Part shown: piece after piece, positions 52,295-64,000 of the stretch
Layout of the letters: every line of letters begins with the position of its first letter
Position numbering within the stretch: the first letter of the stretch is position 1
Assembly: GCA_030248215.1 (NCBI GenBank)
Contig: JASANG010001367.1
Coordinates: forward strand, 1 to 64,000
Direction of reading: 5' to 3'
Source of the DNA: Enoplolaimus lenunculus
Lineage: Eukaryota > Nematoda > Enoplea > Enoplida > Thoracostomopsidae
Length of the DNA: 64,000 nt
Position numbers and translations under genes: made by a program
The notes under the pieces: model-generated
Databases searched by the model: none
What the model was told of the DNA's origin: nothing
Seen by the model: only the letters and a program-made list of their open reading frames with translations

Positions 52295-55200
52295 ATGTCA
52301 ATCAAGTTTGCGTTGTGCATTACTCTGCAATATTTGCTCTCTGCTTGCAATACGCACGCTTCGTTTGATGCAAAATTGCACACGGTTCCCAGTGTTTCAG
52401 CCACGAACGACCAAAACACCGTGGGATTTTGGAATTTTTTATATCGGACGCCGTCCGGCAAAACTCCAATTTTCCAGTTCAACAATGTTGTACCAACACA
52501 GTCTCGTCGAAAATCGGTGGGACGACGTTTCGGCAAGCAGTTCGATAAACCACAGACTGGTTTGAATACAGATAATTCGTCTGGTTCAACTACTGACCAG
52601 CAGCCAAACGGTTCAACCGTTGACCAGTTTCACGTTGCTGTCATTTGTACGCTTCACCTGCTCGATCCGTTGAGTTCAAATCGAACAAAATCACCCAAAA
52701 TTCGCTACGAGTATCCGCTGTTGTGTTCGCTGTTTGATTTTACGTACAAACTGTTGAATTTGAATTTGACTCAAAATCGTCAGTTTGAATTTAAATCAAC
52801 GTTTATTGTTACACTTCGCGATGCGCCCGATGCCATTGATCTCACTGGTTTTCAAGCGAGTACATCGTTATTGCGCACTGCGCCAAATTTGTGTAATAAT
52901 TCAAACGTTCAACTGCCTCAATTGCTGAAATCAAAATTTGATAGCCAATACAAGTATTGGAATCGGCAGGAATCGACATCTGGGGACGAATGGTATTCGA
53001 GTAACAACAGTAAGTCAAGTTTTAATGGTCGTGTGATTCAAATTAAGAGGATAATGTATATATTAAAGCTGGAACGCCTCACATACGTAATTTGGGCAGC
53101 GTTTAACATTGAGATATATCTATGTGTGAAATTCATTATATATTTGACAATTCTTGATATAGAATAAAAAATTCAAAAGTCAAAATGTGTTTTTAGGCAA
53201 CAGTGCTCAATATACAAAATAGATTATCTTTCTATATATTCGATTATTTTTTAATGAGTACGACAGTTTTTAAACGTTTGTATCATATTTACATATATTT
53301 CAATGTTCAGTGCAGCTATTTATCTGACGAATATGGAACCGCAAAAGTGACTTTATGCCCTGGTTATAGAACATTTTATAACAATATCTAACACAGGAAC
53401 AATATGTTTAAATTTCAATATGAAAATTGCGTGCAACTGTGTTTACTGGTTTGCATTAACGTGCAACAGATGGTGAAAACTACTGAAATCAGAAGCTTAG
53501 ATCAATGTACGTAGTTTAAAATTATACTGAAGTCGCCATAATTTTGACAGTAAAAATCGGCCAATTTTACTTTAAGAGGCGTAACAGTAGATTAAGCGTA
53601 TTTCTAAGAAGCATAATCGTAAGCGTTGCTAAAATGTGTTCCTAAGCCTACGCCTAAGACTAAACCGAAACCTAAGCAAAAAAGTTGTAATCTAGAACCA
53701 AAACCTACTCTTTTATGGACCCACCGGTAACCTGAACGCCCTTTAAAGTAACATGGGCCGTAAAATCTGTGGAATATTAGGCAAAATGTTCGTTTTTGAC
53801 CAGTTTTTGTTTTTGGTTTGATTATTCAACGAAAACACAATCCGTGCATTGTCAATGGAGTTATGCCGAGTAGTCTTTGCTCAATTGAAACAAGTGTGTT
53901 CGAGCCACTTTGCTTGCCTGTCGCATCGCCGTTATCAACAAACGACCGTCTATGGCAATACAACAATTTTATTCCATTGTCCCCTTCAGTTTGTTGTTGT
54001 ATTTGTATTTAGAAGACGCGGGAAGGGCGGTAATTTTTCGGATAGGTCTACACTGTAAATTTCAATGAGTTGATTAATCAATTCAGCGAGCGAGTTTCGT
54101 TATTGCTTTATTAATATCAGTAAACATTAACTCACTCGTGTATTGAGTTGATTCTCAGTCTGAGTTGAGTTGACTCTAGGTGAGTTTATTCATTAACTCA
54201 TAATGTGAATTGAATCAACTTAAAACTCTGAGTGATGATGGTCCTAACTCAGACTGAGTGATTCAATTTATTCTGAGTTTAATTAAATCAGCTCCCTCAA
54301 ATTTACAGTGTATTAGAGTTTTTGAAACAACATCGATTGCAGTTTCATAAGCAACAAACGCATAAAGTTGCACGCTCACGCGTTGCATCATTGTGTGCGC
54401 GCACGAAATATAATGCAATGTCCAAAATCAAACTACAAATCGTGATGCGTTTTGTACCTACACTGTAAATTTCAATGAGTTGATTAATTAACTCAAAGGG
54501 AGAATTAGTTATTTCCGTTTAATTCTCAGTTAATAACCGTATTAACTCACTTTGAACTGATTTAATTTCGGGTGAGTTAATTTAGTTAACTCAGAATGAA
54601 TTAAGTTTTAATACATCACTCTGAGTTCTGAAAGACCTAATTCAGAGCTCAGGCTTCTGAGTGGATTCAACTTACTCTGAGTTATTATCAACTCACTAGA
54701 ATTTGCAGTGTAAGTTTTGCTTAAACTGAAAATATGTAACATTTTAAACGAGTTTAAGCGTAAATTTACCTTTTAGTTTAGTTAATCTAAAAAGTTTGTT
54801 TAATACTGGTGGATTAGCTTAAGCTTAAATCAAGTTAGAGTTTAAACGTTTAGAGAGTAGTCACAGATTGAATACGATCTCACCGTTTGTGCATTCTAGC
54901 AGTAGGCACAACTACTAAATTAGGCAGTGTCCTATTTGGTCCCATTCCTTCTGCAGTTTACTGCATTTTAAAGCACTGTTTGAAATTTCAGGACAAAATT
55001 CAATCAGTTTTACTGTACGACATTCTAACGCAATTGAACTGGACTTCAGTATCGGTCATTCACGACAATTCGGTTTATGGTTCAGGTCTGTTCGACTGGT
55101 TTCAAAATCGAGTTCAAAACCCATTTACGCTTGATAATTTTACCATCGGCAGCCGTAACCACAGCGACATGTGCGTCGATCAAATAATATACGTTTCAAC

Positions 55201-58200
55201 GGATGTTCAATTCGATTGGAATGTTACACTTCGGCAAATGTATCGGTCAAGAACGCCTGTGTTTCTGGTCAGTTTGAGTTGAATCGCTTAGTCTGAGTTA
55301 GGACTATCAGAACTCATAATTCTGAGTTGATATGACTCATTCTGATTCAATTAATCAACTATCCCGAAATTAAATCAACTGAGACTGAAAATCAACTTAA
55401 CTCCGAATGAGTTATAGTTTGCTGTTATTAACTCAGAAATAACTAACTTTCCGTCTGAGTTGATTAATTCACTCATTAGAATTTACAGTGAAAGTATTTA
55501 CCTAAGTCGGCGACTCAAGTAAATATTTAAGTACGATTTCTGAAACCCAGGCAGTATTTGTTACAAACCTGTTGTCGGTTCAACTTGCTGCTTAAAAGTG
55601 TCAAAAAATTTCAGCTCAAAGGGAATTGAGATTAGAGGCGCCTCCAGGTACGAGACCACGTTTGTGCAGTATATACCACAGCTTTATCACTGCTTGACCT
55701 GCAAGTGTACTTATATTAAGAAAATATTGTTTTACAATTATTCGTATTTTGCAATACATTATGGTTTAACCATATTTGCAACGAGGACTCACTTCAAATT
55801 GCTGTTGTTCTATCAGAAATGCTCGTACATACCTTAGGGAAAATGCAAGAGACAATATGTGGATCAGTGAGCATTTAAAAGCTAGAACCAACAATAAACT
55901 ATCCATGTATATTATATATCATATAGGCATACATATATATACATATATATGTATAAATATTATATATACATATATACATATATATTAAAACTTGAACGCC
56001 CGACATACGTCATTTGGGCAAATTTCCAGCACTATACTTTGTTTACAAAAATTTCTTAAGAAATACACGTGATTGATTGTTCTTCGTTCTACGAGAAGAA
56101 AGTTAATGTTTGCATGGAAATTTTTGTGTTTTCGCTAACTTTGCGCATTGCGCAAAACATGCAGACTAGTATATATTATAGGTAATCACAAATCAATATG
56201 CAGCATCGCTATTATTTCGCGCATTGACCACAGCACACAATCGCAGAGACCAGTCTACGCAATCGCCATACAATTCAAAAAAGATGTCAAGTTCACCAGG
56301 AGCTCGTCGATACCAGTTTGTAGGAGCCGATGACGTGTTTCGTGACATCATGAACGTTGAAAATGACGTTTACCACGTTGCAGACGGTGCAATCACGGTA
56401 CAACAAGGGTTGACGTCATCGCGATCGCACGCAACGCGTCAAAGTTGTTTAGAAAAAACTATCGGTTTGTCGTACGATATGGATGGTATAATTAAAGCGT
56501 TCAATGAATATATTAATACCATTACAATATCGGAAGCAGTAGCAAAAATTGATCGCATTCTGTGTTACATAATCGCGCAAAGTAATCATTGTTCATACAA
56601 CGATTGCGTATTGATTGTAGACAACAAACGGTATTCACCGCCCAGTGGTACGTTTTTGATGGGTAAACATTTTTAAGCGAACGATAGTATAAAAACTGTG
56701 GACTATCATTGTTAATTTCTGGCCCATGTAAAAAGATCAGGGGCGAAACGTTTGTCTGTGCACTGCAAAAAATGGTGAGTCAAATTGACTCGCTCCGAAA
56801 TAGGCTTTTCCGGACTACACAAACTGAGTCAAAATTTGACTCCGCCGGAGTCTAATTTTGACTCAGTTTGTGAGTCCGGAAAAGCCTATTTTGGAGAGAG
56901 TCAATTTGACTCACCATTTTTAGCAGTGTGGGACTGCAATAGAGTAAGCGTAAGTTTTCGACAATTTTTTTTGGTCGGCTTAGGCTTAGGTTTAGAAATA
57001 TGCTCGCTCTTACGTTTAGGCTTAGACTTAGACTTAGGAATACGCTTATAATACTGTTCCGCACCTGTTGTTTACAATGGCCTAATTTCCTATGAGTTGA
57101 TTAATCAATTCAGCTAGCGAGTTGGTTATTTCTGAATTAATATCAGTAAACATTAACCCTTTCACTCATCGTGTATACTATGTGCAACTAAATACAATAA
57201 TGTATGAGCAATACACACACTGTGAACAGTGTTTAACATTTGTAACATATATGCGCAATGCAAAATCTCCATAAGACGTGAGAGCCTACTCGGGCTCGAG
57301 CGTCAAGCTCCTATAGCTCAGTGGTCATCGTAAACGCCTCCCACCCGCGAGACTGGGGATCGAATCTTACCTTGCACCTTGAGTCCTATAGCTCAGTGGT
57401 CATCGTAAACGCCTCCCACCCGCGAGACTGGGGATCGAATCTTACCTTGCACCTTGAGTTGAGTTGATTCTCACTCTGACATGTGTTGACTCTGGGCGAG
57501 TTGGTAAATTAACTCAGAATGAATTGGATCAACTCAAAATTGAGTTCTGATAACACTAACTTATTCAACTTATTCTGAGCAAATATCAGCTTACTGGAAT
57601 TTACAGCGAGATGCTGGGGGAGATAAGGAAGACGGAGAAAATATTTTTACCAAGCAAACATGTCAGAAGTCTACTTGACGTTATTCAGCTTAAAAATAAG
57701 TTTTGCTGTTAGCAACATGCAAATATGAATTAAAGTTGAGTTGTCGATTGAAAAATGAAATAACCCTTATACCTACAATATTAAAGCTCGTATAGTCCAA
57801 ATACGTATTTCGCACCAGTTTCCAACATACTTTGTTTATTAAACTTTTATAGTATGAAAATATAATTGTTCTACAATTAAGAAATGTGCACACAAATTTT
57901 GCTTGCTTTCGCTAATACTTTTTTGCGCATTGTGCAAATTTGGCTGACTAAAGTATGAATTATAACTTAGTTATCAATTGAAAAATGAAATAACTTTTAC
58001 AGTAGTGTCAGCTAGAATTATTCGACTATCAACTGTATTTTACGTCTGACTTTGTTGTTTAAGATTCGCTGCCTCAGTGTGATAACAATGCAACATTTCG
58101 ACAACGTTATCCAGCAAACTGGATCCGCAACTCAATGGACCTGGTAATCGAAAGCGTCCTCAAACAAGCGTATGCTGTATCAGAGCTTCAACAAAATTTT

Positions 58201-60651
58201 TGCCAATCTCTCATCGGTTCAAGCAGCAATGATGGATTATGTTCACAATTTTGGAATAATACTAATTTTGGCGTCGATTTGATTCGCTGCATGAAAGCGT
58301 TGAATGTGAACGACGACAACGACGAAAACTGTCATTGCGTTCAAGATTCAACTGACGTTGAACAAAACGTTGCCGAGTACTCAATATTTCAATATCGTGC
58401 GAGCGATGTTAAACGTAACGTTGATCGGTTGACCCCAAAATGCGCGTCGCATGATGATGATGATGATGATTGCAACAAATTTTCAGTAACAGCCCAAAAA
58501 TTAGTTGCAATTGGTAGCGCGAGCTATTCGACACTCGAAACTGGAAATGATCCACTTTTCGTATCTGGTCACATCGATATTGATAGCGTACATAGCTACC
58601 TCAAGCGTCAAATAGGCGAAACAACCGCAATCGATCTACTGAACCAAGTCGAAAGCTGTAAACAATGCCGGTCAACTGAAACGTTCAACTCGATTGGATG
58701 TTGTATTGCGTGCGCTGACAACTGTCCAGACAACCGTTACGATTCCGTTGAATTTAATTATTGTGAATCTGATCGATGCAGTTCGTGTCCTTCAGGTTCC
58801 GTCTATGTTTCGTCTGAACCGGACGTTTGGATTTGTCAAAAACGCGTCAAAACTCCGTATCATTTGAGTCAACAGATGACAATTACAATATGGATTTTGT
58901 CAACGATCGGTCTCGTGTTCACGATGCTCGCCGGTTTCGGCTTATTTGTCCATCGCAACAGCCCTCGAGTTCAATGCGGTTATCCGCGTCTTCTCGCTAT
59001 CGTAACCTTTGTTACATTGGTTGATTTTCTTGCTCCATTGTTAACGATTGTTCCGTTAAGTCGCGAAACTTGTGCAACGTTTTGGATTGCGATTCCACTG
59101 ATGTCGAGCGTTTCAGCGTCGATCGCGTTGTCAAAAACGGCGATGTACGTGCGATTTGTGATCGATTCCGGGTCGCCAGAACAGCGTCGCACCATCGAGT
59201 CACGCAGTAAAACGCTGCGAAATTATGATTTTTCAACAACAATCGCAACAACAGTGACATTCTGTTATGTTGAAATTGTTAATTTTATCATTCTTAGCAT
59301 CAATGATAACATTGTTATCAGTCAACATCTTCGCACGTTACCATCAGAAGACAGTCGATTGCCAAGCGATAAGTGGTATTTTGTCGACACTTGCAGTCTG
59401 TTCGCTCCATCGTCGTTGTCTATGTTCTGTTGGCCTTTACTCATTCATTTGCTTGTTATGATTTTGTGCGTTCGACACGGACGAATCGGGATTCGCTTTA
59501 TTAGCTATGAAATTCGTGGATGTCTGACGTGTACGATGATACAAACTGGCAGCATTATTGTTTTAGGTACGGTTTGCCTAAACGCAAAGGTTATAGCGGG
59601 CCCGTAGCCTAGGGGGGGCAGGGTGGCTCAGCCTCCTCCCCCGGAAAAATTTTGCCTCACCTAGGAAATTTTCAACCTTGCTTGTAACTCATTAAACGTC
59701 CTTGAATGCCCCTCCTGAAACATTTTTAGCCCCCTCGCCGGGGCGAACAATCTGTGTTCGATACCTATGAAATTTGAAGAATAGATTTCAAGTGAAATTG
59801 CATAAATTGATACAGGGAATCGTTACATTAGGCGTGCATATAAAGCCAAACTTACAGCTAGTAAAAGCTGGTTATTTGCTCCAGTTTAGGTATTTACCGA
59901 ATATTATGCGTTGGGACCTTATCTGGTTAAAAGCAAACTTGTAGTTACTCGTGTAGGATCATTTTAGTCGAGTCTACACGAACGGTACGCGTACATGACG
60001 ATGATATACTGCACGCCGCCCGTGTAAAGATCAAGAGCGGAACGTTTCCCTGCTGGATTGCAATAAATTAAAGTCGGGTCACTACAGTATAGCGCTGCCC
60101 TAATTGCAAATTTTAAATTGAAACATTTCGATTTTGTTCAGCATATGCTATAAACAAGTACACTAAACAAAATTCATTTTTTACCGTTCTAATTTCAGTT
60201 TAATATTTGCTTGTAAAGTTAATATTTTACAGGGCCAGCAATTTGTGCCGGAATCTACGTTACAGCGCCTGAGTTTCGCGTATTGCGATTTGCAGTATTT
60301 TCGCTTGTAAACGGAGCCGCGCAACTGTTTGTGCTGATCGTTCCAACTGTAATGTTTTGTGTTTTTCGACAATCAACCAATACAGTTCAATGGTTAACAG
60401 CAACGCGACAGCCTGTGTTCAGCGCTGCTGGTCGATCATACATTATCCGCGTTCATAGTATCGATGATAACTCGGAACAAAGCGGTGAATCCGATGAAGA
60501 ACAACGATACAGCGATTCGGAACTACGATCGGTTGCTGGTCGCATCGGTTTGAGCCGTTCGCATAGCTTAATGCAGCTGCAACAACGACCGCAAAACCAC
60601 GAGTACCCAAGGCAAGTTTGCTCTCAGTCTGAGTACGGAAGCTACAAGTGA
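52295..60651 (+). CDS. Class C GPCR, metabotropic glutamate receptor-like
   Basis: Seven-helix surface receptor of the mGluR type. Exons: 52295-53009, 53804-53988, 54992-55267, about 56254-56647 (or 56662), 58064-59566 and 60233-60651. This gives about 1,163 residues, in frame throughout. A signal peptide (MSIKFALCITLQYLLSA) opens the venus flytrap. IVNGVMPSSLCSIET and RLWQYNNFIPLSPS (exon 2) match the mGluR IVGVIGPGSSSV and RVVPSD segments. Exon 3 continues ILTQLNWTSVSVIHDNSVYG. Exon 4 has YQFVGADD and DGAITVQQ. Exon 5 has an Asp run, the cysteine-rich hinge (CIACADNCPDN) and helices 1-5. Exon 6 completes the helices and a Ser/Glu-rich tail. AATAAA at 60727. The acceptor of exon 4 and its donor (GTACGT or GTAAAC) are uncertain, and the GTTTGT donor of exon 2 is weak. 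Ligand unknown; the lobe is quite diverged. Confidence 0.85.
53559..53759 (+). mobile_element. Type B TTAGGC-bearing MITE (GPCR intron 1)
   Basis: GGCCAATTTTACTTTAAGAG to CCCTTTAAAGTAACATGGGCC, flanks TAAAAATC and GTAAAATC. It ends 44 bp before GPCR exon 2. Confidence 0.8.
54051..54310 (-). mobile_element. Type C MITE (GPCR intron 2)
   Basis: CACTGTAAATTTCAATGAGT to CTCAAATTTACAGTG with TA on both sides. Confidence 0.85.
54461..54710 (-). mobile_element. Type C MITE (GPCR intron 2), second copy
   Basis: CACTGTAAATTTCAATGAGT to TAGAATTTGCAGTG with TA on both sides, 150 bp from the preceding copy and in the same orientation. Confidence 0.85.
55270..55490 (+). mobile_element. Truncated type C MITE directly after GPCR exon 3
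   Basis: Family sequence starts within a few bases of the donor (GTCAGT at 55268), as TTTGAGTTGAATCGCTTAGT, and runs to the right terminus TTAGAATTTACAGTG. The left end is missing. A fragment of the TTTCTGAAACCCAG element follows to about 55560. Confidence 0.75.
55915..56165 (+). repeat. TATATACA-rich tract and dispersed repeat (GPCR intron 3)
   Basis: 55915-55986 is an imperfect (TA/CATA) tract. Then 55985-56165 holds CGACATACGTCATTTGGGCA and TTGCGCATTGCGCAAAA, the family also at 37185, 53065 and 57775. Confidence 0.55.
56721..57082 (+). mobile_element. Type A MITE with a type D fold-back inside (GPCR intron 4)
   Basis: Outer ends GGCCCATGTAAAAAGATCAG and CCTGTTGTTTACAATGGCC, flanked by TAATTTCT and TAATTTCC. 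Bases 56761-56928 are a type D element (CACTGCAAAAAATGGTGAGT to CACCATTTTTAGCAGTG). Remove it and the outer copy reads through as usual. Confidence 0.85.
57083..57608 (-). mobile_element. Type C MITE interrupted by a type E element (GPCR intron 4)
   Basis: Type C sequence runs 57083-57152 and resumes near 57455 to the end TGGAATTTACAGCG. The insert starts TTAACCCTTTCACTCATCGT at 57153. The tRNA-like core with A box CTATAGCTCAGTGGTCATCG and B box GGGGATCGAATCTTACC occurs twice in near-exact tandem (about 57308-57378 and 57386-57456). The right terminus of the insert is lost. Confidence 0.75.
59596..60232. repeat. GPCR intron 5 repeats
   Basis: 59596-59750 is a GGGCCCGTAGCC-family repeat, reading into the intron just 30 bp after the exon 5 donor. 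60019-60070 is the left end of a type A element (AAAGATCAAGAGCGGAACG). 60075-60103 is a short type J end (AGTATAGCGCTGCCCTAA). Confidence 0.5.
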
Positions 60652-61458
60652 GCTTTAGCCGGAAGTATGAAAGCTAATATTAAGCAGGCATTGAGAAAAT
60701 CAAGCTATCGGGATAAAATACAGAAGAATAAATTAATCGTTAAAGTTGTCACAGAAATCTGATTTGTAATCCTAAGTCAATTGTTCATTGAACAAGTACT
60801 TTTATATTTACTGTAATGTAATGGATTATCACTTGAAACACAATGTTGAGGATCCAGTTGTTAACCGTATTGGCCAGTGTTACTTTTACGGCCGTCCCGG
60901 TTTCTGGCGGGTTATTAAAAGAGTAATCTTGGATTCTAGGCTGCATTTTTTGCTCAGCATTACGCTTAGCGCTAGACGTACTGATACAGGGCGCAACCGG
61001 AATTACAATTTACTGGAACCAGAACTTGAAAAAAATTACAGGAAACGAAACCGGAAAATATTAAAATACATGCCGCCGAATAATTCATTTTTGTTTTCTT
61101 TTCTGCAAAATCATTGGTGAAATAACTCTAGTTGGAGATAGGTATTCACTTTATCTGCTGTATTTTAGATTTTCATAATCCAGGGAAGTAAAATATACCT
61201 TCGGTGGTTTATTTTCGGCGATTGTCAAGGTTTTAAAAGTAACATTAGCAACCGTATTTGGTTTGACTACAATTCTAAAAGTTTTATTTTATATTAATAT
61301 ATTTACACAAACGCAAAATGTATACAGTATATAATTTGCAATAATGTATGGATTTTGCAAACTGCAATTCATGCTAAATATCAGCTTGCAATACCGCCTG
61401 CAAGCATTCCTCCAGCTCTTTTTTGAAAACTTTAGAAGTTTTATTTAACCTATTTCGT
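60652..61458. other. 3' flank of the GPCR
   Basis: Left half of a type B element at 60872-60975 (GGCCAGTGTTACTTTTACGG). Then a CCGGTTCCGG-family copy at about 60990-61260 (GGGCGCAACCGGAATTACAA). No gene. Confidence 0.5.
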
Positions 61459-61711
61459 GTACTGTAAATGCCAATGAGTTGATTAATCAATTCAGCTCGC
61501 GAGTTGGTTAATTCTGAATTAATATCAGTACACATTAACTCACTCTGAGTTGAAATGATTCTAACTCCGAGTTGAGTTGACTCTGAGTGAGTTGATCAAA
61601 TAAGTCACAATGAATTGAATCAACTCAAAATTCTGAGTTCTGATAGTTCTAACTCAGACTGAGTGGCTCAACGCATTCTGAGTTAAAATCAACTCACGGA
61701 AATTTACAGTG
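61459..61711 (-). mobile_element. Type C MITE
   Basis: TACTGTAAATGCCAATGAGT to ACGGAAATTTACAGTG. The interior is typical. Confidence 0.75.
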
Positions 61712-62692
61712 TGGCTCCATCTCATAGTTGAAATATACCGCTTACATGACATAACTTACAACTTAATAGCATGCAGATTTCGCTATTCTCGTAATTTTTT
61801 ATCATTTTTACGCGGCCCATGCAAAGATCAGAGGCGGAACAACGTTTTTCAGTGACACTGCAATAGAGTAAGCTTAAGCTTTAGACTAATACATACGCTA
61901 TACACATAACGAAAAACTTGGATCTTTTTACGCGAATGCTTTTAAAAATAATGTACTGGCATTGATACAAACAGATTAATATTAAACAATGTGCAAGCTC
62001 TGTTATTATGCATGTTTTTCGAAATTGTAGCTGTTGGATTAGGACAGAAACGAAAAATGTCAAATATTTCCGGTGTGTATTCTCAAATATGTGTAGTACC
62101 GATCACCAGTTAGTGATAGGTCTTGTAACTTTCGAACAAGTGAATGATGAGTTTCGAAATTCAAGACATTTTTCTCGTTTGATTTGTCCTGAAATTGCAA
62201 ATGTTTGAGAGTTTGAAAAACTATCGCTAACTGGCAGGCACTATACGCATTTGTGAATATGGACCCAGGTCGTGATAACCACACCCTTCACACCCTTCAT
62301 ATTGGGTACTCTCCTGCTTTCTCTTTGGTATTGTTTAGGTTTAAGGCTAAGTTTTCAGGCAGTTCCGGAGCAGGCAGGGGGGCTTCCAACAAATTCCAGG
62401 GTGGGGGCACCAAACTCGCGAGTGAAGCGAGCGAGAAGCCAGACCGTTTTAAAACTTAAGCATTTTTTGTTTCAACCGGTTAGGGTGGGAACCATTTTAG
62501 GGGTGTGCCCCCCAAATGGGGATATGGGGTGGTTCTTCCGGCCCTGGTTTCAGGGTTAAAGCTTAAACTTTTCACTACCGAACGTTGACACCGGGTCCGA
62601 ACGTTGGTCCGAAAGTTATAATAAACTTATAGCCAGTTGCGATTCTAACTCTTTCCATTGGAGAACTATAGGGACAATTGTGAAGATTAATA
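61712..62692. repeat. Partial type A, type I and a GC-rich dispersed repeat
   Basis: 61814-61892 is a type A left end. 62073-62268 is a type I MITE (TTCTCAAATATGTGTAGTAC to GCATTTGTGAATATG). 62340-62550 is the repeat shared with 41398-41830. No gene seen. Confidence 0.5.
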
Positions 62693-62893
62693 CACTGCAA
62701 AAAACTATGAGTCAAATTGGCTCTCTCCGAAATAGGCTTTTTTGGACTACACAAACTGAGTCAAGTTCGACTCACCCGAGTCGCTCAGTGAGTCGAATTT
62801 GACTCTGGCGGAGTCGAATTTGACTCAGTTTTGTGTTGTCCCGAAAAACCTATTTCGGACGGAGTCAATTTGATTCTCCATTTTTTTGCAGTG
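62693..62893 (+). mobile_element. Type D fold-back MITE
   Basis: CACTGCAAAAAACTATGAGT to TTCTCCATTTTTTTGCAGTG with TA on both sides. CCGAAATAGGCTTTTTTGGAC faces GTCCCGAAAAACCTATTTC. The internal part is slightly duplicated (GAGTCGAATTTGACTC twice). Confidence 0.8.
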
Positions 62894-64000
62894 TACTTTC
62901 GTGTAAACTGATGCTCAAAAGCATAATCGTACATTGTCCTCTTTCTCCGATGTTTGGTTGAGTTTCAAAATACTTGGCTATTCAAAAAATACTAGTACTA
63001 CGTGCGGAAAATTCTTTTTATCGTAAAATACACTAGCAAACACATTTATATATATTGACAGAATAAAATTAAGATACATTATATGAAAACATTGCCCCAT
63101 GTATAGGAACAGTCATCACAGACCCTAAGCATAAGCGTGAACCTTAACCTTAGCCAAAGCCTAAGCAAAAAACTCCCCAAGGTTTACGCCTTTGCTCGCA
63201 TCTGGTTCTGTAACATGGGCTAAACCATTAAAATAGTAAAACCACCTAGATTGTTCTATATAACAAACACACAGATACAAATGCTAACAGAAACTGTGTT
63301 CCAAATCAACTTACATGTTCATTCCGTCGGCCTAAATGAAGCCTACACAGGCAGGTAACCAGCTCACCTTCCTAGTGGAAGGCTATATATTTTTCAGGAT
63401 AGTCATACAATGGCTTTCGATGACTTAATGTACAAGCAAGGTTGAAAATTTTGTACAGGGGGAAATATTTCAGGGTGGTACGTATCATTATTAAACTTGA
63501 AAACTACAACGAACTATATTTGGTTAATAAAAGAATGCCAGAAGATTTTACTCTGACAACTTTGTAACTTCTGATTAGTTGATTAATCAACTCAGAGAGA
63601 GAATTAAAATTACTGAAGCTTAAGCTTATTGTATTTCAGTCCCGCGGAATAACGTTCCACCCGTGATCTTTTACGTTAGCCAAAAGTTGAAGTTCAACTC
63701 GTTACAGACTATTAAAAGACGTATATTTTGAACGGATTTTCAGGACCAAAAATTGCCGGGAGGCGAGAGAACTAAAAACACGCAAGCATTTTTTAAAATA
63801 CACGAACTATAATTAGCGTTTTACAATAATAATTTCAGTTTGCAGGCACTTTTTATAGCTTTGTTCAATCAAAACTAGCCAATTCAAGCAAACGACGCTG
63901 TTTTAATTGTCTTCGTCATATCATTTGTCTATTCCACTGCTTTTTCAACTGAAACAATAAAAATAAAATATTATTTAAAAGAAGATAATAATGGCTGAGT
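62894..64000. other. Right-edge stretch without a gene
   Basis: A type A element at 63094-63220 (CCCATGTATAGGAACAG, decayed), a GGGCCCGTAGCC-family segment at 63345-63475, and a hybrid of a type C left end (63567-63606) fused to a type A right end (63607-63680). No exon recognised. Confidence 0.45.

Noticed and set aside
57308-57456. Tandem pair of functional tRNA genes
   Set aside because: Both copies sit inside a mobile element, the arms do not pair well, and the same core recurs at 7690, 25681 and 29945.

Overview
The window is animal nuclear DNA: AT-rich, intron-bearing, with conserved metazoan genes separated and invaded by short repeats. No bacterial or organellar features are present. 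The many imperfect (TTAGGC)n blocks (the nematode telomere hexamer), the single mitochondrial-type P450 and the metabotropic and ionotropic receptor-like genes suggest an ecdysozoan, most likely a nematode. That placement is inference; no marker settles it.

Genes, left to right. Three conserved genes lie on the minus strand in the first 21 kb. They are the 5' part of a GPS2 corepressor-complex gene (4380 to 1756, continuing off the left edge or missed), ribosomal protein eL27 (11555 to 9942, two exons, 136 aa), and a Bin3/MEPCE-type 7SK RNA methylphosphate capping enzyme (20537 to 13031, seven exons, 860 aa). Divergent from MEPCE is a complete ten-exon mitochondrial cytochrome P450 on the plus strand (24361 to 35962, 542 aa). 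Next come a tiny secreted one-thrombospondin-repeat protein (38703 to 39862, plus), a very divergent ionotropic-glutamate-receptor-like channel (43497 to 42178, minus) and a class C, metabotropic-glutamate-receptor-like GPCR (52295 to 60651, plus). I assembled the multi-exon models from splice sites and exon phase. The eL27, MEPCE and P450 phases close perfectly; the GPCR has one uncertain acceptor and one uncertain donor. These genes are not an operon or a single pathway. GPS2, MEPCE and eL27 are housekeeping or transcription-related; the receptors are sensory or neuronal.

Most of the rest is short non-autonomous DNA elements. Type A and type B have termini GGCC(C/A)ATGT, 8-bp target duplications and an interior of TTAGGC repeats. 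Type C (CACTGTAAATT ends, TA flanks) is the commonest. Type D is an almost perfect fold-back. Type E has TTAACCCTTT ends and carries a tRNA-like core. Type F has GAGCGAAGCTCG ends, type G carries ATATCATATGATAT palindromes and has a TTA duplication, type I has TCTCAAATGTG ends, and type J is GC-rich with GGGTTGCGCTATACTT ends. There are also several tandem arrays. The elements are nested in a readable order and touch genes directly. One supplies the stop codon of the channel gene, one abuts a splice donor of the GPCR, and a 153-bp tandem array in the P450 repeats a splice acceptor together with the first bases of an exon. I saw no autonomous transposase, reverse transcriptase, capsid or CRISPR.
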